Source of the DNA: Bacillus sp. ISL-18
GTDB lineage: Bacteria; Bacillota; Bacilli; Bacillales; Cytobacillaceae
Direction of reading: 5' to 3'
DNA: 64,000 nt
Assembly: GCF_018613415.1 (NCBI RefSeq)
Contig: NZ_JAGGQG010000002.1
Span: 957,438-1,021,437 of the forward strand
The notes beneath the pieces were generated by a model. It searched no databases. It was not told the DNA's origin and saw only the letters and a program-made list of their open reading frames with translations. Each line of letters starts with the position of its first letter. Within the stretch, counting starts at the first letter, position 1. This document shows, one piece after another, positions 18,001-28,100 of the stretch. The position numbers and the translations under genes are program-made.

Positions 18001-18026
18001 GGGCTCCTTCATTGGAGCCCTTACTT
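18001..18026 (+). terminator. Hairpin between convergent genes
   Basis: GGGCTCC (18001-18007) pairs with GGAGCCC (18014-18020) and a short TTACTT follows. The T-tract is weak. Confidence 0.55.
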
Positions 18027-18038
18027 CGATAAGATGAT

Positions 18039-18347
18039 TTATTTAGTAAGTGATTCATATTGTTTATATAAGTCTTTTAAGGCAGCAATCAGGGCATGAT
18101 TTGCTTTTCCTAAATAGCCTGTTTTTAACTGATCGAGAGGAAGTTCGATTCCATTCCGTAAGCTATGACCTTTGAGGAGCCTATTGATAAAATCCCTGCC
18201 ATGTTCAGTAGCCAATGTACAAGAAGCATCCACAATTACCCCATAATGTTTATCGATTTCTGCAGTAATGGTTAACGTTTCGAAAACATTTTTGGCAGCC
18301 ATACCTGTTGGGAGCTTGGCATGTCCGGCAATAAAAATTGTATTCAC
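18039..18347 (-). CDS. DUF3870 domain protein
   Basis: A 102-residue protein that matches the DUF3870 family: N-terminal IFIAGHAKLPTGMAAKNVFE, central VIVDASCTLATEHGRDFI and C-terminal GYLGKANHALIAALKDLYKQ. The start is a GTG with AGGAG 8 bases upstream. Function of the family is unknown; it has no membrane segments and I see no catalytic signature beyond a conserved Cys (ASCTLA). It lies on the minus strand, downstream of the semialdehyde dehydrogenase but separated from it by a terminator hairpin, so it has its own promoter. Members often sit beside amino-acid or CoA-ester catabolism genes, as here. Confidence 0.8.
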   Translation of the reverse strand: MNTIFIAGHAKLPTGMAAKNVFETLTITAEIDKHYGVIVDASCTLATEHGRDFINRLLKGHSLRNGIELPLDQLKTGYLGKANHALIAALKDLYKQYESLTK

Positions 18348-18405
18348 TCATCCCACTCCTTAAAGCATAATAAATCAAGACTAAAATAATTAAAATAATA
18401 GAAAT

Positions 18406-18453
18406 AACAAGGCTATTACGTTGTTTATATGTACACATCGTAATAGCCTTGTT
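18406..18453 (-). terminator. Terminator after the semialdehyde dehydrogenase
   Basis: Perfect 15-bp stem AACAAGGCTATTACG/CGTAATAGCCTTGTT with an 18-base loop. Read on the minus strand it is followed by a T-rich run, so it ends the aminotransferase-dehydrogenase transcript before the DUF3870 gene. Confidence 0.75.
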
Positions 18454-18531
18454 TGAATTTCATGTAAAAGAAACTCTTCTAAAAATGTATTTGACAAGAA
18501 AAAATGCATTATTTCTTTTTATTGGGAGGTT

Positions 18532-19923
18532 CTAAAGATTTCCTATCGATAAATATTTAGTTTCCAAGTAGGGTTCAATTCCTTCGAGCCCGCCTTCGCG
18601 GCCTATTCCACTTTCCTTCATTCCGCCGAATGGAATGTGAGCTCCAGATGGTGCCCCGTCATTCCAGCCGATAATACCAAAGTCCAGATTTTCACTTAAA
18701 TAGGTTCCGGTTTTATAGTTATTGGTAAAGAAATAGGCAGCTAAACCATATGGTGTACTATTGGCGATTTCCACTGCTTCCTCTACATGTTTAAAGGAAA
18801 TAATCGGAGCTACTGGACCAAACGTTTCTTCCTGCATAATGTTCATATCAAGCGTAACATTTGATAAGACAGTAGGGGAGACGAAGAAGTAACCTTGTTC
18901 CTTATCGGCGTTGAATTGATTTCCAGCCAGGACTATTGCCCCTTTTTCAATCGCATCATTAATTTGGTCGACGATTTTGTTGAAGCCTTTTTCGTTAATA
19001 ATCGGTCCTACCTGTGTATCTATATTAAGTCCATTGCCAACCTTTAATTTTTTCGTTGCTTCAGCTAATTTGTCGGAGAAAGCCTCAACAATCGTTTCAT
19101 GGACAATGATCCTGTTTGCACATACGCATGTTTGTCCGGCATTCCGAAACTTAGTGAGGAGCGTTTGCTGGACAGCAAGATCCAGGTCCGCATCTTCGGC
19201 AACGATAAGCGGAGCGTGCCCGCCCAATTCCATTGTCACATGTTTCACTGTATTAGCACTGTTTTTGATTAACTGTTTTCCGACAGGAGTTGACCCAGTA
19301 AACGTAATTTTACGGACGTATTCACTGCTTGTAAAAAGATCCCCAACCATCGAGCCAGAACTATTTACATATTGGATGACATCAGTAGGAATTCCTGCTT
19401 CGTGGGCAAGTTCAATTAATCTGATTGTTGTTAAAGGTGTTTCAACTGCCGGTTTTACAATAAATGGGCAGCCTGCAGCCAAAGCAGGTGCTGCTTTTCT
19501 TGTCATCATCGCCGCCGGGAAATTCCATGGCGTAATTGCAGCCACTAAACCAATCGGCTGTTTTGTAACAATGATTCTTTTTGTTTCAGAAGACGCAGGG
19601 ACCGTTCTTCCGTAGATGCGTTTTGCTTCTTCTGCATACCAATCAATATAGCTTGCAGCATAATCTACTTCACCGAGTGATTCGCTTAACGGCTTGCCAT
19701 TTTCCAATGTCATGATTTCAGCGATTTCCGCTTTATGCTCTTGAATGATTTGTGACCAGTTTCTTAATAATCGGGCACGCTCATGGGCATTGACCTTTGC
19801 CCATTTTTTAAAGCTGTCATGCCCGGCTTTTAGTGCTTGCTTGATTTCTTCTTCTGTATTAATCCGGATTTCTTTAATAACTTGACCTGTTGCCGGATTC
19901 TTCACTTGTAATAGATTTTCCAT
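18532..19923 (-). CDS. Succinate/glutarate-semialdehyde dehydrogenase (GabD-like)
   Basis: A 463-residue ALDH of the succinate-semialdehyde dehydrogenase subfamily. Visible are [31 protein letters not shown], the base Glu in [11 protein letters not shown] and the catalytic Cys in [11 protein letters not shown] (a C-V-C motif as in GabD). It converts succinate or glutarate semialdehyde to the diacid. It is encoded 72 bases downstream of the omega-aminotransferase, on the same strand, so the pair makes and oxidises the semialdehyde. The ribosome site before the ATG is modest (GGTGGTG). The nearby CoA-transferase and glutaryl-CoA-dehydrogenase-like genes tip the balance to glutarate semialdehyde, but succinate semialdehyde cannot be excluded. 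Confidence 0.9.
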   Translation of the reverse strand: MENLLQVKNPATGQVIKEIRINTEEEIKQALKAGHDSFKKWAKVNAHERARLLRNWSQIIQEHKAEIAEIMTLENGKPLSESLGEVDYAASYIDWYAEEAKRIYGRTVPASSETKRIIVTKQPIGLVAAITPWNFPAAMMTRKAAPALAAGCPFIVKPAVETPLTTIRLIELAHEAGIPTDVIQYVNSSGSMVGDLFTSSEYVRKITFTGSTPVGKQLIKNSANTVKHVTMELGGHAPLIVAEDADLDLAVQQTLLTKFRNAGQTCVCANRIIVHETIVEAFSDKLAEATKKLKVGNGLNIDTQVGPIINEKGFNKIVDQINDAIEKGAIVLAGNQFNADKEQGYFFVSPTVLSNVTLDMNIMQEETFGPVAPIISFKHVEEAVEIANSTPYGLAAYFFTNNYKTGTYLSENLDFGIIGWNDGAPSGAHIPFGGMKESGIGREGGLEGIEPYLETKYLSIGNL

Positions 19924-19995
19924 TTATATACACCACCCATTGCTTTTATGAAGGAAGCCCGATCCATCAAATTCGGGACCGGGTGTCTCTAATTC

Positions 19996-21297
19996 TTATT
20001 CAAAGGCCTTTTCTAAAATCGCTAATCCTTTTGCTAATTCTTCTTCAGAAATCACTAATGGGGCTAAGAAACGAATTACATTGCTCTTTATGCCGGCTGA
20101 AAGAAGTAATAGTCCATTTTCGTTTGCATATTTAACAATCTGTGATGTTTTCGTCTTGTTTGGTTTTTTGCTGGAGCGGTCTTCCACGATCTCACAAGCA
20201 ACCATCGCACCCAAACGGCGAATATCTCCTACAAAATCATGTTTTGAGCTGAGGTCTTGTAATTTCGCTTCAATTTTTTGCCCAAGGATTTCAGCTTTCT
20301 CCACTAATTTTTCTCCTTCCACAATATCAATAACGGCTAGAGCTGCAGCACAGGCGACAGGACTCCCCGAATAAGTACCGCCAAGCTCACCTGAATCCGC
20401 AACATTTAGAATTTCTGTTTTTCCGACCACACCACTTAACGGCAGACCAGCCGCCAATGATTTTGAAACCGTGATTAAATCGGGAATTACATCAAAATGT
20501 TCGATGGCAAATAATTTGCCAGTTCGGCCAAATCCAGTTTGAATTTCATCGGCTACAAACACAATTCCATTGTCTTTACAAAAACGGCATACAGCTTGTA
20601 TAAACTTTTTCGGTGGAATAATAAAACCGCCTTCGCCTTGAACAGGCTCCATAACTACACAAGCAACCATTTCCGGAGCAACTGTTGAGATAAAGAAATC
20701 TTCAAAGTCTGAAATGACCTGGTCCACATATTCTTCTTCAGTCATCCCGGCTGGTTTATGGTACATGTACGGAAATGGTGCTTGGTAGATTTCCGGAGCA
20801 AAGGGGCCAAATCCAAATTTATACGGCTTTACCTTGCTTGTCATGCCCATTGTTAAGTTAGTTCGTCCATGGTAGCCGCGGACAAATGAAACAACTGCTG
20901 GTCTTTTCGTGTAGCGGCGGGAAATTTTAATTGCATTTTCCACTGCTTCTGCACCTGAGTTAAAGAAAATCGCTTGTTTGTCAAAATCCCCAGGGGTGAT
21001 TTGACATAACTTTTCAGCAAGATTGATATAACTTTCATACATGATAACATTGAATCCAGGATGTAAAAACTTATCTACTTGGTTCTTGACTGCTTCGGTT
21101 ACCTTTGGATGACTGTGGCCTACATTTAACGTCCCAATTGCACCTGCAAAGTCAATCCATTCATTGTTATCAATATCTGTTACGGTTGCCCCGGAGGCAT
21201 ACTGGGCAAAGTTTAAATTCCCGTTGCTTACACCTTTGGGGATAAAATTTTTTCTTTTTTCTTGTAATTCTGCGGTTTGTGAATAAGTAACTGGCAT
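19996..21297 (-). CDS. 4-aminobutyrate/5-aminovalerate aminotransferase (GabT-like)
   Basis: A 433-residue class III PLP-dependent omega-aminotransferase. Landmarks are NSGAEAVENAIKISRRYTKR (phosphate-binding region), VVMEPVQGEGGF, FVADEIQTGFGRTGKLFA and the PLP lysine in ITVSKSLAAGLPLSG. It moves the amino group from GABA or 5-aminovalerate to 2-oxoglutarate and gives the semialdehyde used by the next gene. AGGAG lies before the ATG. It is divergent from the GabR-like regulator; in B. subtilis GabR activates gabTD from just such an arrangement. The intergenic stretch carries GTACCA/ATACCA repeats. Confidence 0.9.
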   Translation of the reverse strand: MPVTYSQTAELQEKRKNFIPKGVSNGNLNFAQYASGATVTDIDNNEWIDFAGAIGTLNVGHSHPKVTEAVKNQVDKFLHPGFNVIMYESYINLAEKLCQITPGDFDKQAIFFNSGAEAVENAIKISRRYTKRPAVVSFVRGYHGRTNLTMGMTSKVKPYKFGFGPFAPEIYQAPFPYMYHKPAGMTEEEYVDQVISDFEDFFISTVAPEMVACVVMEPVQGEGGFIIPPKKFIQAVCRFCKDNGIVFVADEIQTGFGRTGKLFAIEHFDVIPDLITVSKSLAAGLPLSGVVGKTEILNVADSGELGGTYSGSPVACAAALAVIDIVEGEKLVEKAEILGQKIEAKLQDLSSKHDFVGDIRRLGAMVACEIVEDRSSKKPNKTKTSQIVKYANENGLLLLSAGIKSNVIRFLAPLVISEEELAKGLAILEKAFE

Positions 21298-21351
21298 CCT
21301 GATCGCTCCTTCAATTACTTTCTGAATTATAGGAAAAGTATCTCAGGAAGC

Positions 21352-21394
21352 TGGTATAATGAAAAGTACCATAATCGAAAAAAAATAGGTACCA
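21352..21394. promoter_or_regulatory. Candidate GabR-type operator repeats
   Basis: The divergent region has an inverted ATACCA (TGGTAT at 21352-21357) and two direct GTACCA copies at 21366-21371 and 21389-21394. GabR of B. subtilis recognises ATACCA-type repeats with a flipped copy, so the match is suggestive. Spacing differs from what I remember for B. subtilis. Confidence 0.5.
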
Positions 21395-21410
21395 GATGGG
21401 GAGTAATAAT

Positions 21411-22820
21411 ATGTTCATACTGATCGATAAACAGAGTGATTCGAGTTATATTTACCAACAAATATACGAAGGGATCAAAGAAAATATTTTAACAGGAAAG
21501 CTAAAATCAAATGAAAAGCTTCCTTCAAAAAGGTCATTAGCCGAACAATTAAATGTTAGTGTTAATTCCGTCAGCTTTGGCTATGAACAGCTGCTTGCTG
21601 AGGGGTATATTTATACGATTGAACGAAGCGGATACTTTGTTGAAAATATTACTGAGTTTATTGAACAAGAGAAACACTCGAAACAAAAGCTGCCAAGTGA
21701 ACTAAAGGAGGAACCTGTCGACAGAGATGAGTGGCTTTCACTGTCCCATATGGCATCAGATACTTCTTTATTTCCTTTTAAAGAATGGCTGAAGTGTCAA
21801 GAAAAAGCAATTAAATCGTATAAAAGAGAGCTCTCGGAATTGTCTTATTCCCAGGGGCCATATGTTGTGAGAGAGACAATTTGCCGCATGATTGCTTTGA
21901 CTCGGGGAGTCAATTGTGAGCCGGAGCAAATCATCATCGGCGCAGGAACACAGCTATTGGTAGGTCAATTGATGGAAATGAAAAGTATAGGAACAGTTGT
22001 TGCAATCGAAAACCCGGGGTATGCCCGCTTTTACCAGCTTTTGAAAAAGATGAATTTAATTGTTCACCCTGTTTCATTGGATGACCAAGGAATTAATATG
22101 ACCGAGATTGAGTCAGTAAAGGCAAATGTGGTGTTTGTCACCCCGTCCCACCAATTCCCTACAGGTAAAATTATGCCAATCTCCCGACGAATTGAGCTAT
22201 TAAACTGGGCAGCTCAACGCGAAAACAGATACATTGTTGAAGACGACTATGATAGCGAATTTAAATATGGAACAGACAATATTCCATCCTTGCAAAGTTT
22301 AGACCGGAACCAAAGAGTCATCTACATGGGGACTTTTTCAAAAACAGTACTGCCAGGCCTGCGGATTAGTTATATGGTTTTGCCACCTGAGTTTATAAGG
22401 GAATACAGGGAGCATTATTCCAACTCGATTCAATACAGTAACTCTCTTATGTTATTCACGTTGCAGTTTTTCATTGAAAGCGGTGAATATGCAAGACACG
22501 TTAAACGGATGAACCATCAGTATGATACACGCAGAAAATTGTTAATCACTGAGCTTCGACAGCGTTTTCAAGAGGAGATTGAGATTGAAGATGTTTCGGC
22601 AGGCCTTCATTTTCTTGCCCATTTTTATACGGAGAAAGGATATCAAGAAATAGATGATAGCGCCTTACGGTTAAAGCTTGAAATCTATTCGATGCGCAGG
22701 TTTATGTTAGAAAAGAGCGTTACTAACGAAAACGGAATTAGTTTAGTTTTAGGATTTGCTAATCTTAGAGAAGAAAATGTAGCTGGAGCTGTGGAGAGAT
22801 TGTATAATGTTTTTCATTGA
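21411..22820 (+). CDS. MocR/GabR-family transcriptional regulator
   Basis: A 469-residue regulator. The N-terminal ~75 residues are a GntR winged helix (IKENILTGKLKSNEKLPSKR, SLAEQLNVSVNSV), followed by a linker and a full class I aminotransferase-like domain with VEDDYDSEF and the PLP lysine in YMGTFSKTVLPGLRISY. In GabR this domain binds PLP and GABA and switches the protein. The ATG at 21411 has GGGGAG at 7 bases and is preferred to the in-frame ATG at 21396. It is divergent from the aminotransferase gene and probably controls it and itself. The inducer may be GABA or 5-aminovalerate. Confidence 0.9.
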   Translation: MFILIDKQSDSSYIYQQIYEGIKENILTGKLKSNEKLPSKRSLAEQLNVSVNSVSFGYEQLLAEGYIYTIERSGYFVENITEFIEQEKHSKQKLPSELKEEPVDRDEWLSLSHMASDTSLFPFKEWLKCQEKAIKSYKRELSELSYSQGPYVVRETICRMIALTRGVNCEPEQIIIGAGTQLLVGQLMEMKSIGTVVAIENPGYARFYQLLKKMNLIVHPVSLDDQGINMTEIESVKANVVFVTPSHQFPTGKIMPISRRIELLNWAAQRENRYIVEDDYDSEFKYGTDNIPSLQSLDRNQRVIYMGTFSKTVLPGLRISYMVLPPEFIREYREHYSNSIQYSNSLMLFTLQFFIESGEYARHVKRMNHQYDTRRKLLITELRQRFQEEIEIEDVSAGLHFLAHFYTEKGYQEIDDSALRLKLEIYSMRRFMLEKSVTNENGISLVLGFANLREENVAGAVERLYNVFH

Positions 22821-23023
22821 ATGTTGCTCTTTGAAATGAGTAGGCTATGCCATGGATAATTACATTAAATGTTCATGATGACAGCACCAGCGATATTTTT
22901 TTAATTCCTACTTTACAGATAGGAATTATAAGTTTATAATACAATTAATCTAATAAATTAATCGGATTAAATAGTAAGTGTGGATTTAAAGGGGATTTTT
23001 GTAAAATCAAAGGAGTGTTTATG

Positions 23024-23206
23024 ATGAGAAATAACGATGAAAAAAAGCGAAAAAAACTTATCAATAAACTAATATTTTTTAACGTTTATACCAAAGAAGA
23101 TCAACAACTTTATAATCTGCCACTTTCGAAATTAGAATATGAGTATAGGAGATTTAAATTACAAAACCATCCACATGGTGAGTTTGGCTCCATAAAATGG
23201 GTTTAA
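23024..23206 (+). CDS. FbpA-like small basic protein
   Basis: A 60-residue basic protein that resembles the Fur-regulated basic protein A family of Bacillus: KKLINKLIFFNVYTKEDQQL, then LYNLPLSKLEYEY. FbpA works with the small RNA FsrA in the iron-sparing response of B. subtilis; this is family knowledge and not shown here. AAAGGAG is 8 bases before the ATG at 23024; the ATG one codon earlier is also possible. It stands alone and is followed by a clean terminator. I do not see a convincing Fur box in the AT-rich upstream region. Confidence 0.65.
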   Translation: MRNNDEKKRKKLINKLIFFNVYTKEDQQLYNLPLSKLEYEYRRFKLQNHPHGEFGSIKWV

Positions 23207-23226
23207 AATAAATTTGCTTGCAATAA

Positions 23227-23260
23227 AAAGGCTGCTGAAAAATTTCAGCAGCCTTTCCTT
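23227..23260 (+). terminator. Terminator after the FbpA-like gene
   Basis: Perfect stem AAAGGCTGCTGAAA/TTTCAGCAGCCTTT with a 2-base spacer, so the real loop is a few bases larger. It lies ~20 bases after the stop codon. Confidence 0.8.
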
Positions 23261-23379
23261 GACAGAAGATAGATTAAAATTACTGGATAGCCGATCATAA
23301 TTCGTTTATGTATGGAAAATTATATTAAGCCTGTATTTTAGTTTGACGGAGATGTTTATTCTATTCTTTTTAATTATAA

Positions 23380-23413
23380 CTAATTATAATAAGTTATATC
23401 TGATTATAATTAG
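23380..23413. promoter_or_regulatory. Perfect AT-rich inverted repeat before the ModA-like gene
   Basis: CTAATTATAAT (23380-23390) and ATTATAATTAG (23403-23413) are exact complements with a 12-base spacer, and the second arm ends 7 bases before the ribosome site. A third AATTATAA copy lies just upstream. It looks like an operator or overlapping promoter; the binding protein is unknown. Confidence 0.5.
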
Positions 23414-23431
23414 TTTGGCAGGGAGAGTTTG

Positions 23432-24241
23432 ATGAAAAAATTTAATCTTTTATTTTTCACATTGATGCTATTTGTATTAGCCTTATCTGGATGTTCAACA
23501 AAAGAACAAACTAAAAAACCAGAAGAACAGAAACTAACAGCTTCTGAAAAGAAAGTGGAATTGACGGTTTCGGCTGCTGCAAGTTTACAGGAGGCCTTAA
23601 CTGATATTAAAGCAGACTTTGAGAAGGAACATCCAAATGTAACACTAAACTTTAACTTTGGAGCATCAGGTGCACTGCAACAGCAAATTTCCCAAGGAGC
23701 GCCTGTCGACCTGTTCTTTTCTGCTGCTGAGGACAAATTTCAAAAATTAGTACAAGAAGGCCTTATTGAAAAGAAAAGCGGAATAAATTTAGTTGGGAAC
23801 GATCTTGTCCTAGTAGTACCAAAAGATTCAAAGAAAGGAATGAAAACATTCGAAGACCTAACAAAAGCTGATAAGGTATCAATTGGTACCCCTGAGTCCG
23901 TTCCAGCTGGACAATATGGTAAGGAAACATTAGAAAAATTAAATGTTTGGAAATCAGTTGAAGGAAATGTAGTATATGGAAAAGATGTTCGCCAAGTGCT
24001 TACATATGTCGAGACGGACAATGTTGACGCAGGAATTGTCTACAAGACGGATGCTTTGACTTCTCAAAAAGTTAAAATTGTTGCAACTGCGATGGAAAAC
24101 ACACACGATCCGATTATTTATCCAGTAGGGGTAATTAAGAATAGTACCCATCCAAAAGAAGCCCAGCTATTCTACGACTATCTTCAAAACGATCAATCGA
24201 TGAAGACGTTAGAAAAGTATGGATTTAAGGATCTAAAATAA
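23432..24241 (+). CDS. ModA-like molybdate-binding lipoprotein
   Basis: A 269-residue periplasmic-type binding protein. The signal peptide ends in the lipobox LSGC, so it is a membrane-anchored lipoprotein. The mature part carries ModA landmarks: SAAASLQEALTDIKADFEKE, FNFGASGALQQQI, GAPVDLFFSAAE and a C-terminal DAGIVYKTDA. ModA binds molybdate or tungstate for an ABC importer. The ATG at 23432 follows GGGAGAG; the TTG one codon earlier is not needed. No modB or modC gene follows, since a terminator and then a convergent gene come next. Either the permease is elsewhere or this protein has another oxyanion as ligand. Confidence 0.88.
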   Translation: MKKFNLLFFTLMLFVLALSGCSTKEQTKKPEEQKLTASEKKVELTVSAAASLQEALTDIKADFEKEHPNVTLNFNFGASGALQQQISQGAPVDLFFSAAEDKFQKLVQEGLIEKKSGINLVGNDLVLVVPKDSKKGMKTFEDLTKADKVSIGTPESVPAGQYGKETLEKLNVWKSVEGNVVYGKDVRQVLTYVETDNVDAGIVYKTDALTSQKVKIVATAMENTHDPIIYPVGVIKNSTHPKEAQLFYDYLQNDQSMKTLEKYGFKDLK

Positions 24242-24268
24242 TTGGTTACCTATTAGATTGTTATAAGG

Positions 24269-24296
24269 CCGTTGAGACTGATCTCGGCGGTTTTTT
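24269..24296 (+). terminator. Terminator after the ModA-like gene
   Basis: CCGTTGAGA pairs with TCTCGGCGG (with G-U pairs), 4-base loop, followed by TTTTTT. Confidence 0.8.
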
Positions 24297-24319
24297 GATT
24301 TCTTTAAATATTTTATTGA

Positions 24320-24865
24320 TTAAATCATGTACATCGTTTCTAAGATGCGTATGACTTCTTCAGAAGGAAGTTTCATATCATCATTTATCCATTTTCGAAC
24401 GATTTCAATCGTTCCTCCTGTTATATACGTAAAAAAATATTCTAATTGAGTCTCATTAGCATGGGGAAACCGCTTTTTTTGTTCTTCCATTGTTCTTACA
24501 TAGGCAGATTTCAAAATGGTATTTAGCACATTCGAGCCATTTTCTTCATTAAAAATAATTTTACAAAGCTCTATATTTTCAAGTATCAATTTAAAAATAT
24601 CACTCAGTATATTCTTGATGGATTCATCTCCTGAGATATTAATGGTACTCATCATTTTCTCTGCCATTTCTTCCTCGATCCTTCTCATTAAATCAACCGG
24701 ATCATTGTAATACGAATAAAAAGTTCCTCGATTAATATCAGCTTCTTTGCAAATATCGGTAACGGTAATTTTATTCAAGTTTTTTTCTTGAAGCAGCTTT
24801 AAAAAAGCATTGATGATTACTTTTTTACTATACAATGTTCTTCGGTTTCCTTTTATACCAACCAT
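24320..24865 (-). CDS. TetR/AcrR-family regulator
   Basis: A 181-residue TetR-family protein. The N-terminal helix-turn-helix reads KITVTDICKEADINRGTFYS, with YYNDPVDLMRRIEEEM after it; the C-terminal ligand domain is divergent. AGGAGG precedes the ATG. It is divergent from the MMPL exporter gene, with a 242-bp gap, which is the usual layout for a repressor and its exporter. A small dyad ACAAAATGAATTTGT at 24924-24938 in that gap is a possible operator, but it is weak. The inducer is unknown. Confidence 0.88.
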   Translation of the reverse strand: MVGIKGNRRTLYSKKVIINAFLKLLQEKNLNKITVTDICKEADINRGTFYSYYNDPVDLMRRIEEEMAEKMMSTINISGDESIKNILSDIFKLILENIELCKIIFNEENGSNVLNTILKSAYVRTMEEQKKRFPHANETQLEYFFTYITGGTIEIVRKWINDDMKLPSEEVIRILETMYMI

Positions 24866-25107
24866 GTAATGCTCCTCCTAATGATCAATCAAATTTCTTT
24901 TCGTGCTGTTTTATTTGAACAAAACAAAATGAATTTGTCTATTTAATAACATGGATATTTAAATTTGCTTATTGTTACTTGTCATTAGATTTAATATACT
25001 TTGCTTACGCCATTAAATCAACAAGGTGTTTGAATAATAACTAGTTGTCTTAGTGAGATGTAGGGGTAAATCAATTTCTTATAGACAATCATCAGGGAGG
25101 ATACAAG

Positions 25108-28100
25108 GTGAGAAAGATCATTAAAGGCCGTTGGGCTATATTCATCATATGGTTAATTGCAACGATCGTGCTTACGGTGTTTCAGCCAGACATCAATGCC
25201 ATTTTGCGACAAAAAGGGCAGCAAGGGGCCAATAGCGAAAGCCCTTCAGTCATCGCTGATCATATCTTAAAAAAGATCGATACAGCTAAAGGAACAAACG
25301 ACCTTATCGTATTTTACGATAAAGATAAAATTTCAAACGATGAAATGAACAAGATCGGTGATGCGGTCAAGGTCATTAGCGACAGCAGCTCCGAACTAGG
25401 TATTACTAATATGATCGATCCTTTTAGTATGCCTGATGCCAAAAGCTCTTTAGTTTCTGAAGATGGCACAACTCTTATGGTCAGCTTTAAGCTTGATAAG
25501 AAATCAAAAGAAGTGGATGATATTAAAAAAGAACTGGATAGCAAACTCAGTAAAGTACCTGTGGAATACTACCTAAGCGGTGAGGACTTCATCAATAATG
25601 ATTATTTGAAAGCATCTCAGGGTGGGGTCGAGAAAAGTGCTGCACTGACAGTTATTTTTATCTTAGTCGTATTAATCATCGCGTTTAGATCTGTTGTTAC
25701 TCCTTTGATATCGTTATTGGCTGTAGCTTTTTCCTATCTATGTTCGATGGGAATTGCCGCTCAGTTAATTGATAAAGCCGGATTTCCGATTACAAGTCTT
25801 ACGCAAATGCTCCTAATCCTGATTCTGTTTGGGATTGGTACGGATTACAACATTCTTCTTTTTAATCGCTTTAGGGAGGAGCTTTCCCATGGCCACTCTA
25901 TTGATTATGCGATTGTCACCACCTATAAAACGGCAGGTAAAACGATTGCCTATAGTATACTCACGGTATTTATTGCTTTCCTTGCTCTCGTTTTTGCTGA
26001 ATCACCAATTTACAAATCCGGTGTGGTCGTGGTAATCGGAGTAACAATACTATTATTGGAAATTTTGACATTAACACCTTTCATTATGAAAGTTTTAGGC
26101 CAAAAACTATTCTGGCCTTCCAAAAATGTATTGGGTCATAAGGAAAATAAGTTTTGGGGGAAGACTTCTTCCTATGCAACCAAGCATCCACTTTTACCCG
26201 TTCTTATTATTCTGTTGATCATTGGGCCGATGGTGTATTTTCATGAGGAAAAGCTTAACTTTGATACGATTGGAGAACTTGGAAATAAGTATCCTTCTTC
26301 TAAAGGCTTTAATTTAGTTGCGGATCATTTTGGTAAAGGTCAGGCCATGCCTGCAACGGTTGTTATTGAAAATAATAAAGCCCTTGATAATAATGAATCA
26401 CTTGCGGTAGTGGATAACTTAACGGAAAGACTTAAGAGTATGAAAGGGGTTAAGCTGGTTTCTTCAGTCACACAACCTCAGGGTAAGCAAATTGATCATT
26501 TTTACGTCGACAGTCAAATGGGGTCCGTTACGGATGGAATTACAAAAACGCAGAATGGTGTCGATCAAATCAATGATGGATTAAAGCTGGCGCAAGAAAA
26601 GCTTGGCTCAGCAGACTTTTCTAAGGTTAATCAAATGGTTGATGGGACGGCCAAGCTTCAAGATGGAATGACTGCTTTAACCAATGGATTAAAGCAAATC
26701 CAAGCAGGTATTAATGGTGGAGCCAATCAATCACAAACGATCAGCAATGGCTTAGCCACGATCGAAACCAATCTCACAAAGATGAGTAGTGGAGTGGCAG
26801 TATTAGCTGATAATTATGGAAAAATGCAGGCTGGTTATAAAGAAATGGGTACTCATTACCAAGGTGCGGCTCAAGCACTTCTTGGTGTAAAAAGTGCTCT
26901 CTCACAAATGCAATTAATGGTGGCTGCTTTAGGAAATAGTTATGCAGATTCAGAGAGTGATGCGAATTACCAGGCATTAAAGCAAACGATCAATCAGGTA
27001 TCATCGTCTTTAAGTCAAATTACTCCTGAAGGAATACAAGCCTTAAATCAAAATTATAATGCCGTAACGGCTGGTTTTGCGACCGCCAATTATAATCTTG
27101 CCACCATGGGCAGCGGCTTATCGCAAATGGCAGATGGTTTGAAAAAACTTGAAAGCGGCCTTGGGAAAGCATCAGCTGGAATAGGCACCATTGTTACGAA
27201 TATGAAAAATGTTTCCGATGGGCTTGGCCAGATGAAATCAGGACAGGAGCAGCTTGTAGCAGGCCTTAATGGTTTCAGTAGCTTTGGACAAAAGCTATCG
27301 GATGTGAACAACGGGTTAAAGCAAATTTCTGACGGACTAGGCCAGACGAATGGATTCTTAACGCAATTTAAATCCAATAAAACATTCTTTATTCCGAAAG
27401 AAGCGTTAACGGACAAAAACTTTAAGAAATCATTAGATGCGTTCATGTCCAATGATCGAAAAATAACTAAAATGACAATTGTTTTGAAAGCTGATCCTTA
27501 TTCCAAGGAAGCGTTAAGTACAATCAGTAAAATTAATTCAACCGTTTCGAATGGACTTAAGGGAACAGGCCTTTCAAATGCAAAGTTTGGTGTATCAGGA
27601 CCAAGTGCTACTACAAACGATATGAACAATATTCTGAGCCGGGATTTAAATAAAACAACAGCGATCGTCATTATCGGAGTATTACTCGTGCTGTTCTTTG
27701 TGATCAGATCTTTCTGGATACCGGTTTTCATAACTGGCTCTCTTTTAGGAGCATACTATTCAGCCATGTTCGTGATCAATTATATTTTCATAGATTTATT
27801 TGGGTATGAAGGGATATCTTCTTTTGTTCCATTTTTCTCATTCATTATCATTGTTGCCTTAGGAGTGGATTACAGTATATTCCTCATGATGCGCTTTAAG
27901 GAATATCCGCAATTGTCGCCAAAAGAGGCGATCGTATTGGCTTCAAGGCAGACAGGCGGGGTCATCATTTCTGCAGTCATCATCCTTGGCGGCACGTTTG
28001 CGACACTAATGCCTTCCGGAATACTGCTATTGTTTGAATTGGCAATAGCGGTCATTACAGGCCTCATAGTACTTTGCTTTATCCTGCTGCCTGTCTTTTT

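Noticed and set aside
18250..18438. Minus-strand 62-codon frame with a Cys-rich look.
   Set aside because: It overlaps the DUF3870 gene in another frame and the terminator stem; no ribosome site.
18977..19615. 212-codon plus-strand frame opposite the semialdehyde dehydrogenase.
   Set aside because: Antisense shadow of a well-supported gene. Long opposite-strand frames are common across ALDH genes.
24924..24938. TetR operator ACAAAATGAATTTGT.
   Set aside because: Only 5-base arms in an AT-rich region; mentioned with the TetR gene but too weak for its own entry.
26600..27350. Repetitive GLxxMxxG coding, considered as a possible CRISPR or tandem DNA repeat.
   Set aside because: The repeats are degenerate at DNA level and in frame; they are the coiled-coil loop of the MMPL exporter.
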